Source: Ceratopteris richardii
Lineage: Eukaryota; Streptophyta; Polypodiopsida; Polypodiales; Pteridaceae
Assembly (NCBI GenBank): GCA_020310875.1
Contig: CM035437.1
Location: 46,559,556-46,623,555 of the forward strand
Direction: 5' to 3'
Length of the DNA stretch: 64,000 nucleotides
Positions 1 to 12,022 of this stretch are shown here, in pieces (position 1 is the stretch's first letter; each line of letters begins with the position of its first letter). A program made the translations under genes and the position numbers. The notes beneath the pieces were generated by a model. It did not search any database. It was not told where the DNA came from and saw only the letters and a list, made by a program, of their open reading frames with translations.

Positions 1-2088
1 AAGATTAAAAAGATGGATTTGAGCAGTTATGACTCGAGCAGTTGCAATTTTGCCAATTGTTGTTATTGCACTAATTTTCATGGATCTAATGAGCGTCTCG
101 ACACCCTGAATGAGTGGCTTAATGTTCTACAATCAATCTAGCTACCATTTGCAGTGATTCCACTCCTATGTGTTGTTTCAAGCAAGCAAATAATGGGATT
201 CTTCAGAGTTGGACCTGTCATGATGCCTATGATCAATGAATCTCATCATTTTTGAGATACATAATATCGCTCATGCACAGTAAAGTATGGGTATCATGGC
301 CCACCCTATCAACATTCTAACCACCTCCCATCAACCTTGGCAAGCGGTATGATATGTTCAGCATTTCAAGGTTGCACTAGTCATTAGTCACTTGATATCG
401 GGTATGCGCATCCTTTGCCAATGTGCAAGTTTTATATTTACGTATAAGTTATGCCCAGTTGCATAGGATGCATTTCTCAAGGTTCGATACTTCTCTTATG
501 TGCATTTACCTCGAAAGGATTACATTATGTGGTGATATGCAAGCATAATACTGCTGAGTGTAACTTTGTTTCAATAGCCCCTCGTCAATAATAAAATCAT
601 AGCTCTCCACTATACTCGCTAGATTCTAGTGCGTATAGCTCATGCACATCTCATGAAGTTGGGCTATCTTCATAACTAAGAGATTGCATTAATCGATGTG
701 TGTATACATTTGTTCAATGGAGCACTCAGTAAAATTACTCTTCCTGTACGTATAATAGTGTAGTCTAGGAATATTGAACATGCGACAAAGGGAGCATGAG
801 AAGAGTTTAATCTAACAAGAGTTCTATGTTGAAACGGATTCTTATTCCAAATGCTAAATTGGTTTATCATCCGACCAAGTGGCGATGGCTTATTCAGTTA
901 GAGGTGCATGGTAAATGATATGCACCATTTCAGATATCATGGCGTTTGAGTCCTCTAGATGTGTCGAGAGGGTTCTACATATGGGATGAAAGTAACCGGA
1001 AGTAAGGCATACAAAAAAATGTAAAGTAAGCAATGTATGTATTAGTATAAACTTGCAGGATATATGATTGGAATGCATACATGCAAGATGTACAATTTTT
1101 TATTGTTTGCAAGAAAGAGGATTTCAGAAAGTACATGGTTAGGCAATAGAGAGAATTGTTGCCAACAACATTTGTTTTTATGTTTTGCAGGTTATGGAGT
1201 CCACATATGACTTTATGGTGTGCATGCCATGGGCCTGTCAAGCCCTATGTAGTTGGGTGGCCTATGTGCCACTGAGCTTATGGTTAAATTTTTTTTAGGA
1301 TTCCATTTCCTGGGCAAATGCTGTTGAAAATTTTCCCTCCTCATGGCATTATATACGCACTTACCTTTAGGTAAGAATGTTATGGCATAGTAACATGCAT
1401 TTTTTGCAAACATCAGTAAGGTATTAGCATGCTTGTAAGCATGTATTTGATGGACTTAGTACCATTATAGTAGTATAGATAAAGCAACTTCAGTACAAAA
1501 TAGGATCCCTATTCATAATCCTTTTGGATTTAGACTATAGGATTGCTAACGGAAGGAGCTACACCTTCACCATTAGTAATGTGCACAAGCGGTCCTATAG
1601 CTTATAGGAAGTTGCATAGAGGCATAGGAGATACAGTTTGATAATCTCCAAGTTAGTGAAGATTTACTTATCTTCACAAGAGCCTCACAGTATGATTTGG
1701 AGACTATGGGGTATTATTGAGAATACCCAATAAGTGATTAGTTTCACTCATGCACATAACTTGACCAAGTAGTGAAGCATTTCTGCTACACTACTAAGGA
1801 AACCAATTAGATGGGATCACAGAGATGGGTTTCATGAGACAACATCGACGGGTGCTTATGTGATTCGAGTGATGGTTAGAAAGGCCAGAGGTATGGCACT
1901 AGCTCTATGATTTAGAGCATAGATCCCTTAGTAAGGAATATTTAGGGTACCCAATACACATATATGTATATTGGGATCTACAGAGAGGTACCTAGACTTA
2001 GTCTTTGTACCTAGGAACAAGTTGGTTTGAAACAGAAGGGGATATCCATTGTCACACTGTTGACTAGAACCAAACTATACTAGTTCAA

Positions 2089-2164
2089 GGACATGGGACT
2101 CATTTTAGTCCACTCATATGATTTTAGGATATGGGATTCATTAGAGTCCACTTGCATATTCCAT
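2089..2164. repeat. 38-bp imperfect tandem duplication
   Basis: Two adjacent 38-bp units (2089-2126 and 2127-2164) share the order GGAyATGGGAyTCATT, AGTCCACT and a closing AT-rich part, with several substitutions. This is a local duplication in otherwise featureless DNA. Confidence 0.6.
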
Positions 2165-3167
2165 TACAAGGAATATATATTTGGTTTAGTGTAGGTATGA
2201 CACCGTGAATTGGAAGAAGTTTTCACTAGTATGGGATGGTGGAAATGACTTCCCCTTGAGCACTCTTCTTCTATGGCCAGGGAGAAAAGGACTCATCATT
2301 CATGACATTATGCCTCACTAGATCAGAGGAGAGCTCTTAGTAGACATCTCCTTAGGATTAGGAATTACCCTTCATAGATTAGGGAAGACCTATTCTTCCC
2401 ATAGAGAATGTGATGGGTGTTTTTATCACCATTGGTCTCACATACTCATTTTCAGATTTTTAGGAAGGATAATTCCATGAGTTTGAGTGGATCATATAGA
2501 TCCATGCATAGAGTATGGTTAGCATAGATAGCTCTTTAGTAAGGATACACAGGTGTTTATGGTATCATGTCATATCATTGCTGACCATTTTAGCAGAGGG
2601 CTTTGACCCTTGTTAGAAATTTATTTTCTCCACTCTTCACTATATACACCTTCATTAGTCAGGGGAGATTTGTTCTCCATCTTCATAGGAATATATGTAA
2701 TGAGGGATTATGCATTACTTATGGAAGAGAGAACTAAATAAATTCATGAGTTTATCTTTTAAGGAAAGGAGAAAGTGGGAATCAACTCAGAGATCCATGA
2801 GAGATCTCACTTTAGTTCAGTGGTCTCACTTTAACTCCTACTCTTTGAGAGAGAAAGAAGGAAAGGAAAACATGATTTCTTCATAGGAGAAGAATAGAGT
2901 ATGTTTTCCTTTAGAGAGAAGAGGTGTTTAGGAAACATCTCTTAGTCATATTTCAAAAGGAATTCATTTCCTCTACTTTTCAGTGTAATTTTCCTTCACA
3001 TGGGAGTATGATTCTCCACTATTTTGGGAGGGAAAAGTATGGAGAGCTTATATATAAGTTCTTAATTATGGAGGAGCAGAGCAAATGGATTCAAAAGAAT
3101 CTCTTTCAAAGGGAAAGGGAAAGTGGAATAGGTTCCACTGCTAGAGATCTTTTCTTTAGAAGAGATT

Positions 3168-3170
<3 letters not shown>

Positions 3171-3198
<28 letters not shown>

Positions 3199-3203
3199 GA
3201 GGG
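3171..3203. repeat. (GA)n microsatellite
   Basis: About 33 bases of nearly pure GA dinucleotides with one GATA interruption. The (-) strand reading frame over it is an artefact of the repeat. Confidence 0.9.
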
Positions 3204-4248
3204 AGTTTCACTTTCTCACTTTTAGGTTGTCTAGATAGAAGTGGCACTCTTCTATCAAAGGCAAGAGGGAGATCAGTTAATCATGATGGTTAGACTAAGG
3301 CTCATCTATAGACTCTAGGAAGAAGGAGTTATGTTTATTTCGAGTGATGGTCCTTGACTAGATGAGATGATCTAGTTATTGACATTAGTGAGACTGGGAA
3401 TAGAGTTATGACTTCTCTCTTTAGAGTTTCTAGGAGATAGGGATATATCTAACCTATTAAGGTACCAAACTCTTAGTTGATAATTCATCATGAGGATGAT
3501 GTGTGAGCATCAGTAGGAGGATGGGTACTTAGGGATTATCTGAATCTCAAAGGGAATGCTTTTGCATTCATATGGAAAACTACGGGGAAGAGAATATTTT
3601 AGATTTTGCACAAGTGCCAATAGAAGCTCTTCCAATAGAACCTAGTCCAAAGGTAATGGATGAAAAACCACAGACCTTTTGGTTGGTGAAATGCAGAGGT
3701 TGCATTTTACTACCATGAGCTAGATGATCGATTTGCATGGTTCACAAGGTAGTTAGGTTAAACTATTACTTGTGATTACATTCAAGGTTAGCAAGACCTA
3801 GAGTGGTATGACGGATATCTATCATTTACTCCTAGATGGGTTTGCAGTCACTTTTTATGGGACTTTGTTCTATATTTCTTAGGACTTTATGGTTTACTAT
3901 CTCCATTATGGTATGGTCAAGCCTATAAGCTTGGCACTTTTACACTTGCTTTACATGCTATTACTCCATAGAGGATACATCATATGGACTTAGGTCATTT
4001 TGGTGATGTTATATATTATGGGAGTGATAGTTTGGAGGTTGAGTGTACATGGGAGATAGTAGGCACCATTCAGACGGTTTCCCACCTTTGAGATGATCTG
4101 ATATGAGACTTATTAAGGGGAAGGATATGGGGAAACAACACACAGAGATGACCATGTACATAGAGTACATGGGGTTCAAGGGAGTCCGAGCACTTTCTTC
4201 TACCATTACGGACATTTCATTTACATTTTCGAGGACAAAAATGCTTTT

Positions 4249-4261
4249 AAGGGGAAGGAAA
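4249..4261 (+). other. Polypurine tract of a chromovirus-like gypsy element
   Basis: A purine run ending in GGGGAAGGAAA sits just before TGTCACA and just after TTCGAGGACAAAAATGC. This TTCGAGGAC / polypurine / TGT order is the familiar 3' end of plant Del/Tekay-type gypsy elements. It primes plus-strand DNA synthesis and marks the start of the 3' LTR. Confidence 0.65.
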
Positions 4262-4772
4262 TGTCACATTAGTTTAAGGTTTTCATGGTGTGAACCTCCT
4301 TGGTGAGGTGGCATGGCCACATGGCATCATTAGGGAGTTTCTATCCTTGTTGAGTAGAAGAAAGAGAAGAGTCGAAGAAAAAAATACTCATGACCTGAGT
4401 ATGGGGGTTCGGGCGTGGCTAGGTGGAAAAAAGAACACTCTGTGTGTATCCCTCGAAGTTACTAGCTATCATGATGGGCTACAGAGATTCGGAAATAATA
4501 TGATATTATGGTTTCATTAAGGGTTGGATATTTATGGTTTCATTAAGGGTCAACTTAAGGGTCTATTAAGGGGTGCAATGAACAGTCACAAAACCCATAC
4601 AAATGGGTGTGGTCTTCTGTATAAATAAAGGGTCCTTGGTTAATAAAAACATGTGCATGTCTTATATTTATTGTCTGCAATCTTGTTGGGTATAGTTCTC
4701 TCTCTCTCTCTATCATATTCGTGGTTGATTTGTCTATGTATGTAGGTAGACTATAGTTGTAGTCATTGTCCA
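4262..4772 (+). mobile_element. Putative 3' LTR, chromovirus-like gypsy
   Basis: It starts with TGTCACATT directly after the polypurine tract. It contains a TATAAATA box at 4620-4627 and a CT microsatellite near 4690. The proposed end (TCCA at 4772) is a guess because no second copy is present in the window. The internal region of the element is not recognisable upstream. Confidence 0.45.
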
Positions 4773-5563
4773 TTGAATAGATCTGTTAGGGGGGAGCCCA
4801 CCACTAGGATCAAAATCCACTTGTAGCCAATCACCTTTTGTTTTGGTGTCTTTGGAGCTAAAATCCACATCTTGTTATGTTGTACGACATCCATTTTGTC
4901 TTTCATTGGTTTCTCCCATTTGTACTTTGCCTTGAATTACACATTGCTTATGGGTTTGGAATTGTTATGGACATTGTTTGCACTCCATACCATGGTTTGA
5001 CCATGCACTTTGGTTTGCACGCATTGTTCATAAAGGTAGAGCATGATAATGTGTGCACATATATATCGTGCTTGAACAAATTGCTACTAGCATTGGCTAT
5101 GATGTTGGATCTGGATCACTCTATCCCAAGGGGGGTGCTATTACTTTAGCACTATGGAGATCTACATGGAAATTGTTTATGGATTGATTTCTTATTTTTT
5201 AGAGACTTTGTTTTGATGTGTTGGACTTTATGTGAGGACTTACTTGATGCATTTGGTTTTGGTGAGTGTGATGGAACCGATGTCCTCGGGCATGAGAGAT
5301 GTGGAGGCTCACATATCAAAGCATTCTTAGAGATTAGGTGTGTCAATTATGATTGTATGACATGTTGTATAAAGGTTCCCAGCCTATAAATTCTTAACAT
5401 ATTTAGGTAGTGATGTGCACTGTTGGCATCTGGGAAGAAGCAAGTACGAGAATACATGCAGATCTAGCACTGAGGCAACAATGTAAAAGTGATTCTCATC
5501 ACTTGAAATCATTGTAAATACCATTTTCAATTTTTGTAGCTCCATTCTGTGCAAGCCAAGGAG
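4773..5563. other. Region without recognisable gene
   Basis: No domain is recognisable in any frame. A run of G's with GGGGGGAGCCCACC lies near 4790. The only identifiable piece is a 20-bp match (5399-5418) to the start of the Copia-C LTR. The right part may be the undefined 5' portion of the G1 LTR. Confidence 0.5.
5399..5418 (+). repeat. 20-bp scrap matching the Copia-C LTR start
   Basis: The bases ATATTTAGGTAGTGATGTGC are identical to positions near the 5' end of the Copia-C2 3' LTR (43810-43829) and match the reverse complement of the Copia-C1 LTR end apart from one or two bases. Nothing else of that LTR follows, so this is either a deletion remnant or filler DNA. Confidence 0.5.
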
Positions 5564-5971
5564 TCCTTGAGGTAAAGGAGCATTAGAAGTACCTACATAT
5601 CAATTTTCATATTTTTTAGACTCTATTTGAGCCCTCAAATAGGCCCCAGAACCTAATTTTTAACTAGGCCGAACACTAGGTTTGAACAGGGCCAAAGCTA
5701 GTCAAAAACTATAAAAAGAGCTAGAGAGCTCATTTTAGGGGTTAGCTTGTTGGATTTGAACTTGTATGAGAACTCTTTTGCAATAGAAGTGATTCCATTG
5801 TCTCTCTCTCTTTGTTCTTGCCTTGTGTGCACGCGTGTGTGTGTGTGTGTGCATGTTTATGTGCTTCTCACTCACACACTGGTGCCATCACTTGTTCGAG
5901 GTCTTCATACCATCCTCACGTCTTCCCTGATTGACATTAAAGGAGGTGCTACTCATCACTGAGGTACACCA
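5564..5971 (+). mobile_element. G1 gypsy 5' LTR (supported 3' part)
   Basis: This block is repeated with moderate divergence at 38707-39115 in the same orientation, and it is followed directly by a tRNA primer site, so it is the 3' part of an LTR. It carries a TATAAAAA box at 5710-5717, a CTCTCTCTC run and a GT microsatellite at 5834-5851. The LTR probably ends at TACACCA (5971). Its true start lies further left but cannot be set without a complete second copy. Confidence 0.7.
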
Positions 5972-5976
5972 AATTT

Positions 5977-5994
5977 TGGCACCATTCTCGGGGA
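5977..5994 (+). other. G1 primer-binding site, tRNA-Asp-like
   Basis: TGGCACCATTCTCGGGGA, followed by TCG, resembles the complement of the plant tRNA-Asp(GUC) 3' end (TGGCGCCGTTGCCGGGG) with about four mismatches. Tat and Athila type gypsy elements commonly use this primer. It lies 5 bases after the presumed LTR end. Confidence 0.7.
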
Positions 5995-7567
5995 TCGAGC
6001 TTTGAGGACGAGAGTGTGATGGTAAGACGTAGAGAGGGCGTGTTGGAAAGGTAAGTAGTAGGTTATTTCTTATTTTTCACTAATTTTTTTCATCTTCGTC
6101 TCCATCTCCATCTCTGCTCCACATCATCTTCATCTTCCTTTCATATTCCCACTCCCATTTCATTCACCTCATTTGCATAGTGAGAGTTTGAGAGAGAGCG
6201 AGAGTGCTTTGCTATTTTTGTGTGTTTCTTGCATGATTCTTGCAGGTTTCGGCAACATCACCATCACCAGCAAGCTCTACATGTATGGAATTTGTCTGTG
6301 CAAGTCTTGAGACATTGACCTTGAGCTATCGTGACACACCAAAAAGTTGACCCTATCACGATTCTGAGTGCACCACAACACAACACAGGCTGAGAGCTTC
6401 CAGGATCACTAGCTTGATCACTAGAATTCGCCATATTCCGACCTATCACGACACACCAATCTATCGTGACACATCGACCTATCGCGACACACTGATCTAT
6501 CGCGACACACCGACCTATCGTGACACACCGACCTATCACGGCAGACCGATCTATCACGACACACCGACCTATCGTGACACACCGACCTATCGCGACACAC
6601 CGACCTATCGCGACACACCGACCTACTGTGACACACCAACCTATCATGACACACCGACCTATCGTGGCACACCGACCTATCGCGACACACCAACCTATCG
6701 CGACACACTGACCTATCATGACACACCGACCTGAGCTATCACGATACACCGACTTTACGCATAATTTTTTGAGGGTGTAATTGTGGTAATTTTGAGCTTG
6801 CTTTTTGACAAATTGGGACTACCTTAGAGTCTTATAAGTGGGCAAAACAACTAGAAAACCTTAGATAAATTCCTAAACCTTGAGAACCTGCTTTAACCCC
6901 CAAGTGTCTCAATGGTCCTAAACTTCACCATACGAACTCCGATTGATGAGATTTTGGCCTTAGAACATGTATTTTTAAGTTGGCCATTAGGTGGGAACAA
7001 GTGGTCATAGGAATTTTGGGGGCATAGTGAGCTATTCCAAAAGGGGGCTACACTTCTTATTGTGTGTCTATCAATTCATTGTGATCAAGGGCAATACTAA
7101 TGTGTGAACCTTTGCAAGAACATTGTGAGCAATCAAGGCATCCAAAGCAAGCTAGCAAGGGTGGATACCAAGCTAGGGAGAAGGCTTCCTGGGCTTGTGT
7201 AGCGATCTGAGCAACAAGTGATCGGAGGTTGGAAGTTCTCTCAACCCTCCTTTGTCAATACTTAGCTTAGGCTAAGTGCGACTTAGGTGTGGTGATTAAT
7301 TAGAGCGATGCTAGGCACGAAGCAAGTCCAAGAGAACTAATCAACTAAGTACAAGCAATAAGAGAGTCTGAAGTGCAAAAAATCTAAGGAACGAAAGTAA
7401 ACTTGAATCGATGAATTATCAAGTGTGAAATTTACTTAAGTACTTCTGACAATGTGATTTCAAACAAGGGCTTAACACAATAATCAACTAAAAAGGACAA
7501 AGTGATTAATACGAACTAACCTGCAATGAGATTGTACTTGGGACTAGGGGGTAGAGAAACCAGGCAT
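5995..7567 (+). other. G1 untranslated leader
   Basis: About 1.57 kb separates the primer site from the conserved gag start. It holds no domain. Its centre is an 18-bp minisatellite (6441-6728) with weaker copies on both sides (around 6322 and to about 6751). The long open frames across it on both strands exist because 18 is a multiple of 3. Confidence 0.65.
6441..6728 (+). repeat. 18-bp minisatellite, about 16 units
   Basis: Sixteen consecutive units in strict 18-bp phase follow the pattern ACCTATCGYGACACACCG, with scattered transitions, mostly at the CG and C/T sites of the TATCGYG part. Degenerate units flank it. The array sits in the untranslated leader of G1. The core TATCGCGACAC also occurs, inverted, in the G3 LTR near 26475 (GTGTCGCGATA), so the unit may derive from family LTR or leader sequence. 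Confidence 0.95.
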
Positions 7568-10379
7568 ATGAACCTTAGGTCAGGGAGACACTTGGGCCGA
7601 GATAGACAAAGCCTCAGGTCTTTTGAAGCTAGTGTCAATCATATTGCTAGGTCTCGGGCCCAGCAATTGAGTGATTATCCATACACTCTAAGTTCAAAAA
7701 CAAGCGATTCTGAGATATCCTATAACATGGAGAGACCAGTAGGTAGTTCAGGTGTGGCTTATCTAGAGAAACCCGAAGGCCCATACAAAACTCAACTTGA
7801 ATACCTTAGGACCAACCGATTAGGTGCGCGTATCTATGAGGACGGCCTGAGAAGATCTGTTGTCTAGATTAAAAACCAAGACCAACCCCTTGGACTAGAG
7901 CATCCAGTCGTCAAATTCGAGAATGGTGCATACCTAGATAAGGAAGGGACAATATACGTAGTCACCAACCAACCTGATAGAATAGATGAATTTTTGGTAA
8001 TGTGATCCCGGAGACAGACATAGGTGACATAGAGCAAGGGAATTTAGGAAGAGAGCCGAGAACTCCCCGTCGAGGCAAATCAGTCATGACCAGAATAATT
8101 ACTCCAGAATGGGTTCCTGAGGACAATAAGAGCATAGATCTACTCTTAAACCGAGTGACTGATGAAGCCTTCTGGAGGTATACGCTTGACCAGCCTAATG
8201 AAGTAGGAATGCTTACAATATATGAATTCAGAGATCCTAACTCCCCAAGCAAAGTGACCTACCTAGACACTACTTCAGAGAGGATCTTCGTGATCATAGA
8301 GCATGGTAGACATGCCTACACTTGGAAGGGTGAATTTATTTTTCCCCAACCAAGATCTAATATCTCCTACAATCACCAAGGAGCTGGGACCTCCCAAGCT
8401 CATGGAGAAAGGATGTTTTGCCAACCCCTTGGGAAGAGAAAGGATGAGAACAAAAATGGATAGAGAAGAAACTGAGAGACCTAGAGCCCCAAGAAACCAA
8501 AGAAATGCTGATGATTTTCCTTTGCCAAGGCCTAGAGAACACACTAGGACCCTGAGGCCAACCCAGCTGGTTAAGTCCATGAAGAATTACTTCGATGGCA
8601 CTAGAGACCCTTACGACCATGTGGCAGAATTTAGGCAAGTCTTGAGAGCTGAACAAGTTGAGGACCTATTCACACAGTACAATGCTTTTGGTCTAACCCT
8701 TAGAAACACAACTCTTACATGGTTTCAACCACTACATGAGAGGCAGTTTAGGAGCATAGAACAACTTCTAGAAGCTTTTGTCACTGAGTTTTCTAAGAGT
8801 GGTATATGGCATAATACTTCCTCACTGATTCATAGCTTCAAGCAAACACCTCAAGAGACGGTTAGACTTGCAGGAAGAGAGTTTAGGCAATACCTAGAGA
8901 GGTGTCATATGCCTGAGTTACCCACACCAGCCAAACAGGTGGCTTTGTTCTTAGATGGATTGCTGAGTACCAAGCTAAGATCATATGTGTATCTGAAGGA
9001 CCCCATAACCATAGAAGAATGTGTGTGCATGTGCATAGACATTGAGGATAATCTGGGAGAGGATCTAGAGCTTTCAAAAACCTACAAGGATTCAGATAGC
9101 TCTAGTAGCCTCACTTCCAGTCAATCCACATCTATCGAGGAACTTGGTGAGAAGGTAGCTCAAAAACTAGGTGCCTCTAGCAAACAAATTCCAAGATTTA
9201 CCCCAGTTAAGCGGTTCTATACTTGTGGAGGAGACCATATGGCGAGTGTATATCCCATTATGGCCCAACCCCAAGTGAATCCTAGTAGCTAGTACTGCAC
9301 CATAGAGCGAAGGTACACCAACCACACCACACAAGACTGCCCTTATAGCAAACAAACTATCAAGCAAAATCACCCTCAACCATATCCACAACAGGGCAGA
9401 TTCCAAACCCAGTACCCACCACAGCAGTATGGTAGGCCCCAACAATCCTACCAACCACGCTATCAAGGGTAGCAGAGACCTCAACGAGTTCTAGCGTAGC
9501 AACCCCTTGCTCCAACCAATGTGATTCCAGTGAAATATGCATCTGTAGAAGAAAATCTAAACAGAGCCATAGTCCGAGTAACACCATTGCTATCAGAAAG
9601 TGACCCAAGTGATCATAGTTTTGATTCTACACATATTGATAGCCTATACGTTTACTACATGCAGTCACCCGAGCATAATGAGTCATATTATTATGAAGAA
9701 CCCAGTGAATCTAGTTGGGAGCCAGATTATGCGAATGTCATGTATGCAAACCCCAACTCTAGCCCTCAGCCTAGGCAGATAAGACCTCCCTTTCCTAGAG
9801 GACCATGCTTCCGATGTCAGGGGGATCACCTCATCCGTGATTGCTCTCTACCAGCACCTACACAAACCCAATCTGTGACAATTCAAGGCTTTTGCCCCGA
9901 TTGTGGAAAGGAGCATTTGTTATGAGAGTGTCCCAAGAACCGCATCAACATGCCAAAAATCGCTTCTATCAATGTTATTGGGTTAATAGTAGACTCTACA
10001 GGAAGTGTAACTTCCACAACCCCAGTGCACGTGGTCACTAGAGCTCAAGCTTTGCAGCAAAACCAAGGTTTAGGCCAGAAAAAAAGTTTTGAGGTTAGTG
10101 AAACCGAGAGCATAACTAAGAAGAGGACCACTTGGAAGGATAGCCACGAAAGAATGAAAAGGCAATGGTCAAAGAAGATGAGTGAACTCAAGGAAAGTTT
10201 AAGAGAAACAAAAGTTAAGATAATTGATGCACATCTCAAACTCACTCTCACACTACTCCACCACCACCATTCCCATCTCCATCTAATCCACCACCATCAA
10301 TCCCACCTCACCCAATTCCACCACCCCCTAGGGTAGGATTAGCCTTAGCAGATGCCACTCCCGAGGACCTAGACATGAT
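7568..10379 (+). pseudogene. G1 gypsy gag (broken)
   Basis: This is decayed Gag, the structural protein that packages element RNA. The start is taken at MNLRSGR (7568) because G2 gag starts with MNLRSRR. A gypsy capsid domain covers roughly 8570-9070 (conserved words such as YFDGTRDP, LIHSFKQTP and CIDIEDNL). Three CX2CX3HX4C zinc-knuckle sites follow: I near 9217-9255 with two Cys changed to Tyr, II at 9806-9844 intact, and III at 9893-9931 interrupted by TGA in place of Arg. Several Gln codons have become TAG (9290, and two near 9471-9500), and frameshifts occur near 7870 and 8300. The tail is rich in Pro, His and Ser. No functional Gag can be made from this copy. Confidence 0.85.
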
Positions 10380-11085
10380 GCTTAGGGCATATCAGGCCAG
10401 AATCTAGGAAGGGCCAAATGTAACAGATCATGAAAAGTGTTACCCTAGAGCGGACCTAGAGCTTGAACAAACAAAACTTTGTGCCAAGATCGTGGAATTG
10501 GCACAAGCCATGTTTGAAGCCAGTTGCTTGTTCAATTGCTCTAGCTCCACTAGAACACCATTGCATTTTGATGGTCTATTGGATAGATTGGAGAGGTTAT
10601 TTGCAAAGTCTGGAAAAGGAGCCACCTCCCAGGCTAAGGAAAGGGCAAGTGATAGAATAAGCATTCCTCCCCAGGAAGCTTATGTGCCTAACTCCACTGA
10701 ACCAGACACCTCTTCTTCTATGAATTGGTATTCACCAGAATTCCTGTGAGAGATTCAAGAAGAGAAATGGGCTAAAGAAAGTGAAGACCCTCCTCCAATT
10801 GAACTTGTGGATGATGCGCATGATCAATTCCCACTGGACATTCCTTCCATTTATGGAGAGCAGGAGAGTGCCCAATCTCATGAGAGGCTAGACTTTGAGT
10901 CTAATTCCTTACAAGAACTACCCCATTTCACAGGTCCATGGGAAGCTAAGTCGACTTGCATGAGAGCACCCACAGTCATGATAAGAAAGGAAGAATCGAT
11001 CATACCTAGAAATACAGAGGTAGTAAGGAATACTAAAGTGTAGTGCAATCTCACTTTAGAAGAGCTACTCAAGGTTAAGCCTGAA
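10380..11085 (+). pseudogene. G1 gag-PR linker (broken)
   Basis: The charged, low-complexity spacer between the zinc knuckles and protease aligns in order with the same part of G2 (62282-62980) and G3 (36348-37202). Shared landmarks are a PEDLxMMLRAYQAR-type block, a block ending in CKKL or CAKI, and LTLEEL just before protease. It is interrupted by several stops. The linker has no enzymatic motif and its role is unknown. Confidence 0.65.
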
Positions 11086-11871
11086 TTGTGGAAACATGTA
11101 GCCAAACAACTGCCAGACCTAGCGAAATCTCGTTCCCAGGTAGGATCTCATAGAACAGTGCTAGAAATACCATTGGATAAGATAGGAGACATGAGCGAAG
11201 GAGACGAAGGAAATACCTATCTTCCCGTTACCCATCAGGGGTACACAACCAAGGCAATTTTGGAATCAGGAGCAGGAGTTGCAATTGCTACCACTTCCCT
11301 ATGGAAGCGTTGGGGCAAGCCAACACTCAGGCCAACGAGAATAAAATTGCAGATGGCCGATGGTCACATTGAGAGACCTTTAGGACTACTAGAAGGGATA
11401 AACCTCACTACTTGTGGTGTAGAGTTTGAACATACTTTTGCTATATGTGACTTTGGCAAAAATCAAGCCTACGAGATGATTTTGGTAAGGCCATTTATGC
11501 GGCAGTTGCAAGTGGTACAAGATTGGGGAACCAATTCTTTGTATTTGAAACACTTACCTGTTACAACCAAAGTCAATCTCAAGGATTACCTGCATAGAGA
11601 TGTACCGTCTATTCAATGGAATCCCATCCATAGAGCTAAGGATGACACGGAGTCAGTGCATTCCATAGGATCAGGATCGTCATGGATGCATGAAGACACA
11701 CACCTATGGATGTGCAAAGTAGCAATGGAAGAAGAGAAGAGAGAAAAAGCAAGAGAGGTAGGTGGGAAGGAAACTCATAGATCAATTCAAGACCCAGCCT
11801 ATGCACCTGTAGTATTTCCTAACAAAGAATTTGAACCTCATGGTTGGGCGGAGATCTTAGCACATGTATGA
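11086..11871 (+). pseudogene. G1 gypsy aspartic protease region
   Basis: A 261-codon open stretch carries the retropepsin-like domain that would cut the Gag-Pol polyprotein. The block GDMSEGDEGNTYLPV leads to the active-site loop, which reads LESGAG. The catalytic Asp is replaced by Glu at 11263-11265, whereas G2 has LDSGAG. The flap-side words QMADGH and FMRQLQVVQDWG match G2. The active-site change suggests this copy has lost protease activity. Confidence 0.8.
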
Positions 11872-12022
11872 CACAGTTATAGAAGAATGTGAACCTAGCA
11901 CTGATGCATTTGAGGATGCAAGTGACTCCGATCTAGAGTCAATCATTATAGACCCACCTTTTGCATAAGATGAGGAATATTTCCATGAGGTAGAAGCTCA
12001 CCCTCAGAGACATGAGGAAGGT

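Larger units (their letters stand above)
1..4245. other. Region without recognisable gene
   Basis: No reading frame here has a recognisable domain, and all are short. The DNA is rich in short TAGG/AGGA words. A 38-bp imperfect tandem duplication lies at 2089-2164 and a GA microsatellite at 3171-3203. The right end leads directly into a gypsy-type polypurine tract, so some of the stretch (perhaps from about 3540) is probably the decayed internal part of that element. A possible chromodomain-like scrap around 3650-3700 is too weak to call. Confidence 0.6.

Noticed and set aside
676..1413. Several 60-90 codon open frames in the first 1.5 kb
   Set aside because: They are short, overlapping and without domains or biased codon use; no better than chance in AT-rich DNA.
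3560..3760. Possible chromodomain remnant (a short WLVKCRG-like translation)
   Set aside because: Too short, interrupted by stops, and missing the diagnostic aromatic residues.
6441..6728. Possible CRISPR-like array
   Set aside because: The units are contiguous, with no unique spacers, in a plant retrotransposon leader; it is a minisatellite.
6264..6749. Long open frames on both strands over the 18-bp repeat (up to about 160 codons, rich in Cys/Arg/Asp)
   Set aside because: They are open only because the unit is a multiple of three and contains no stop; three overlapping frames look equally good, and there is no start context or domain.
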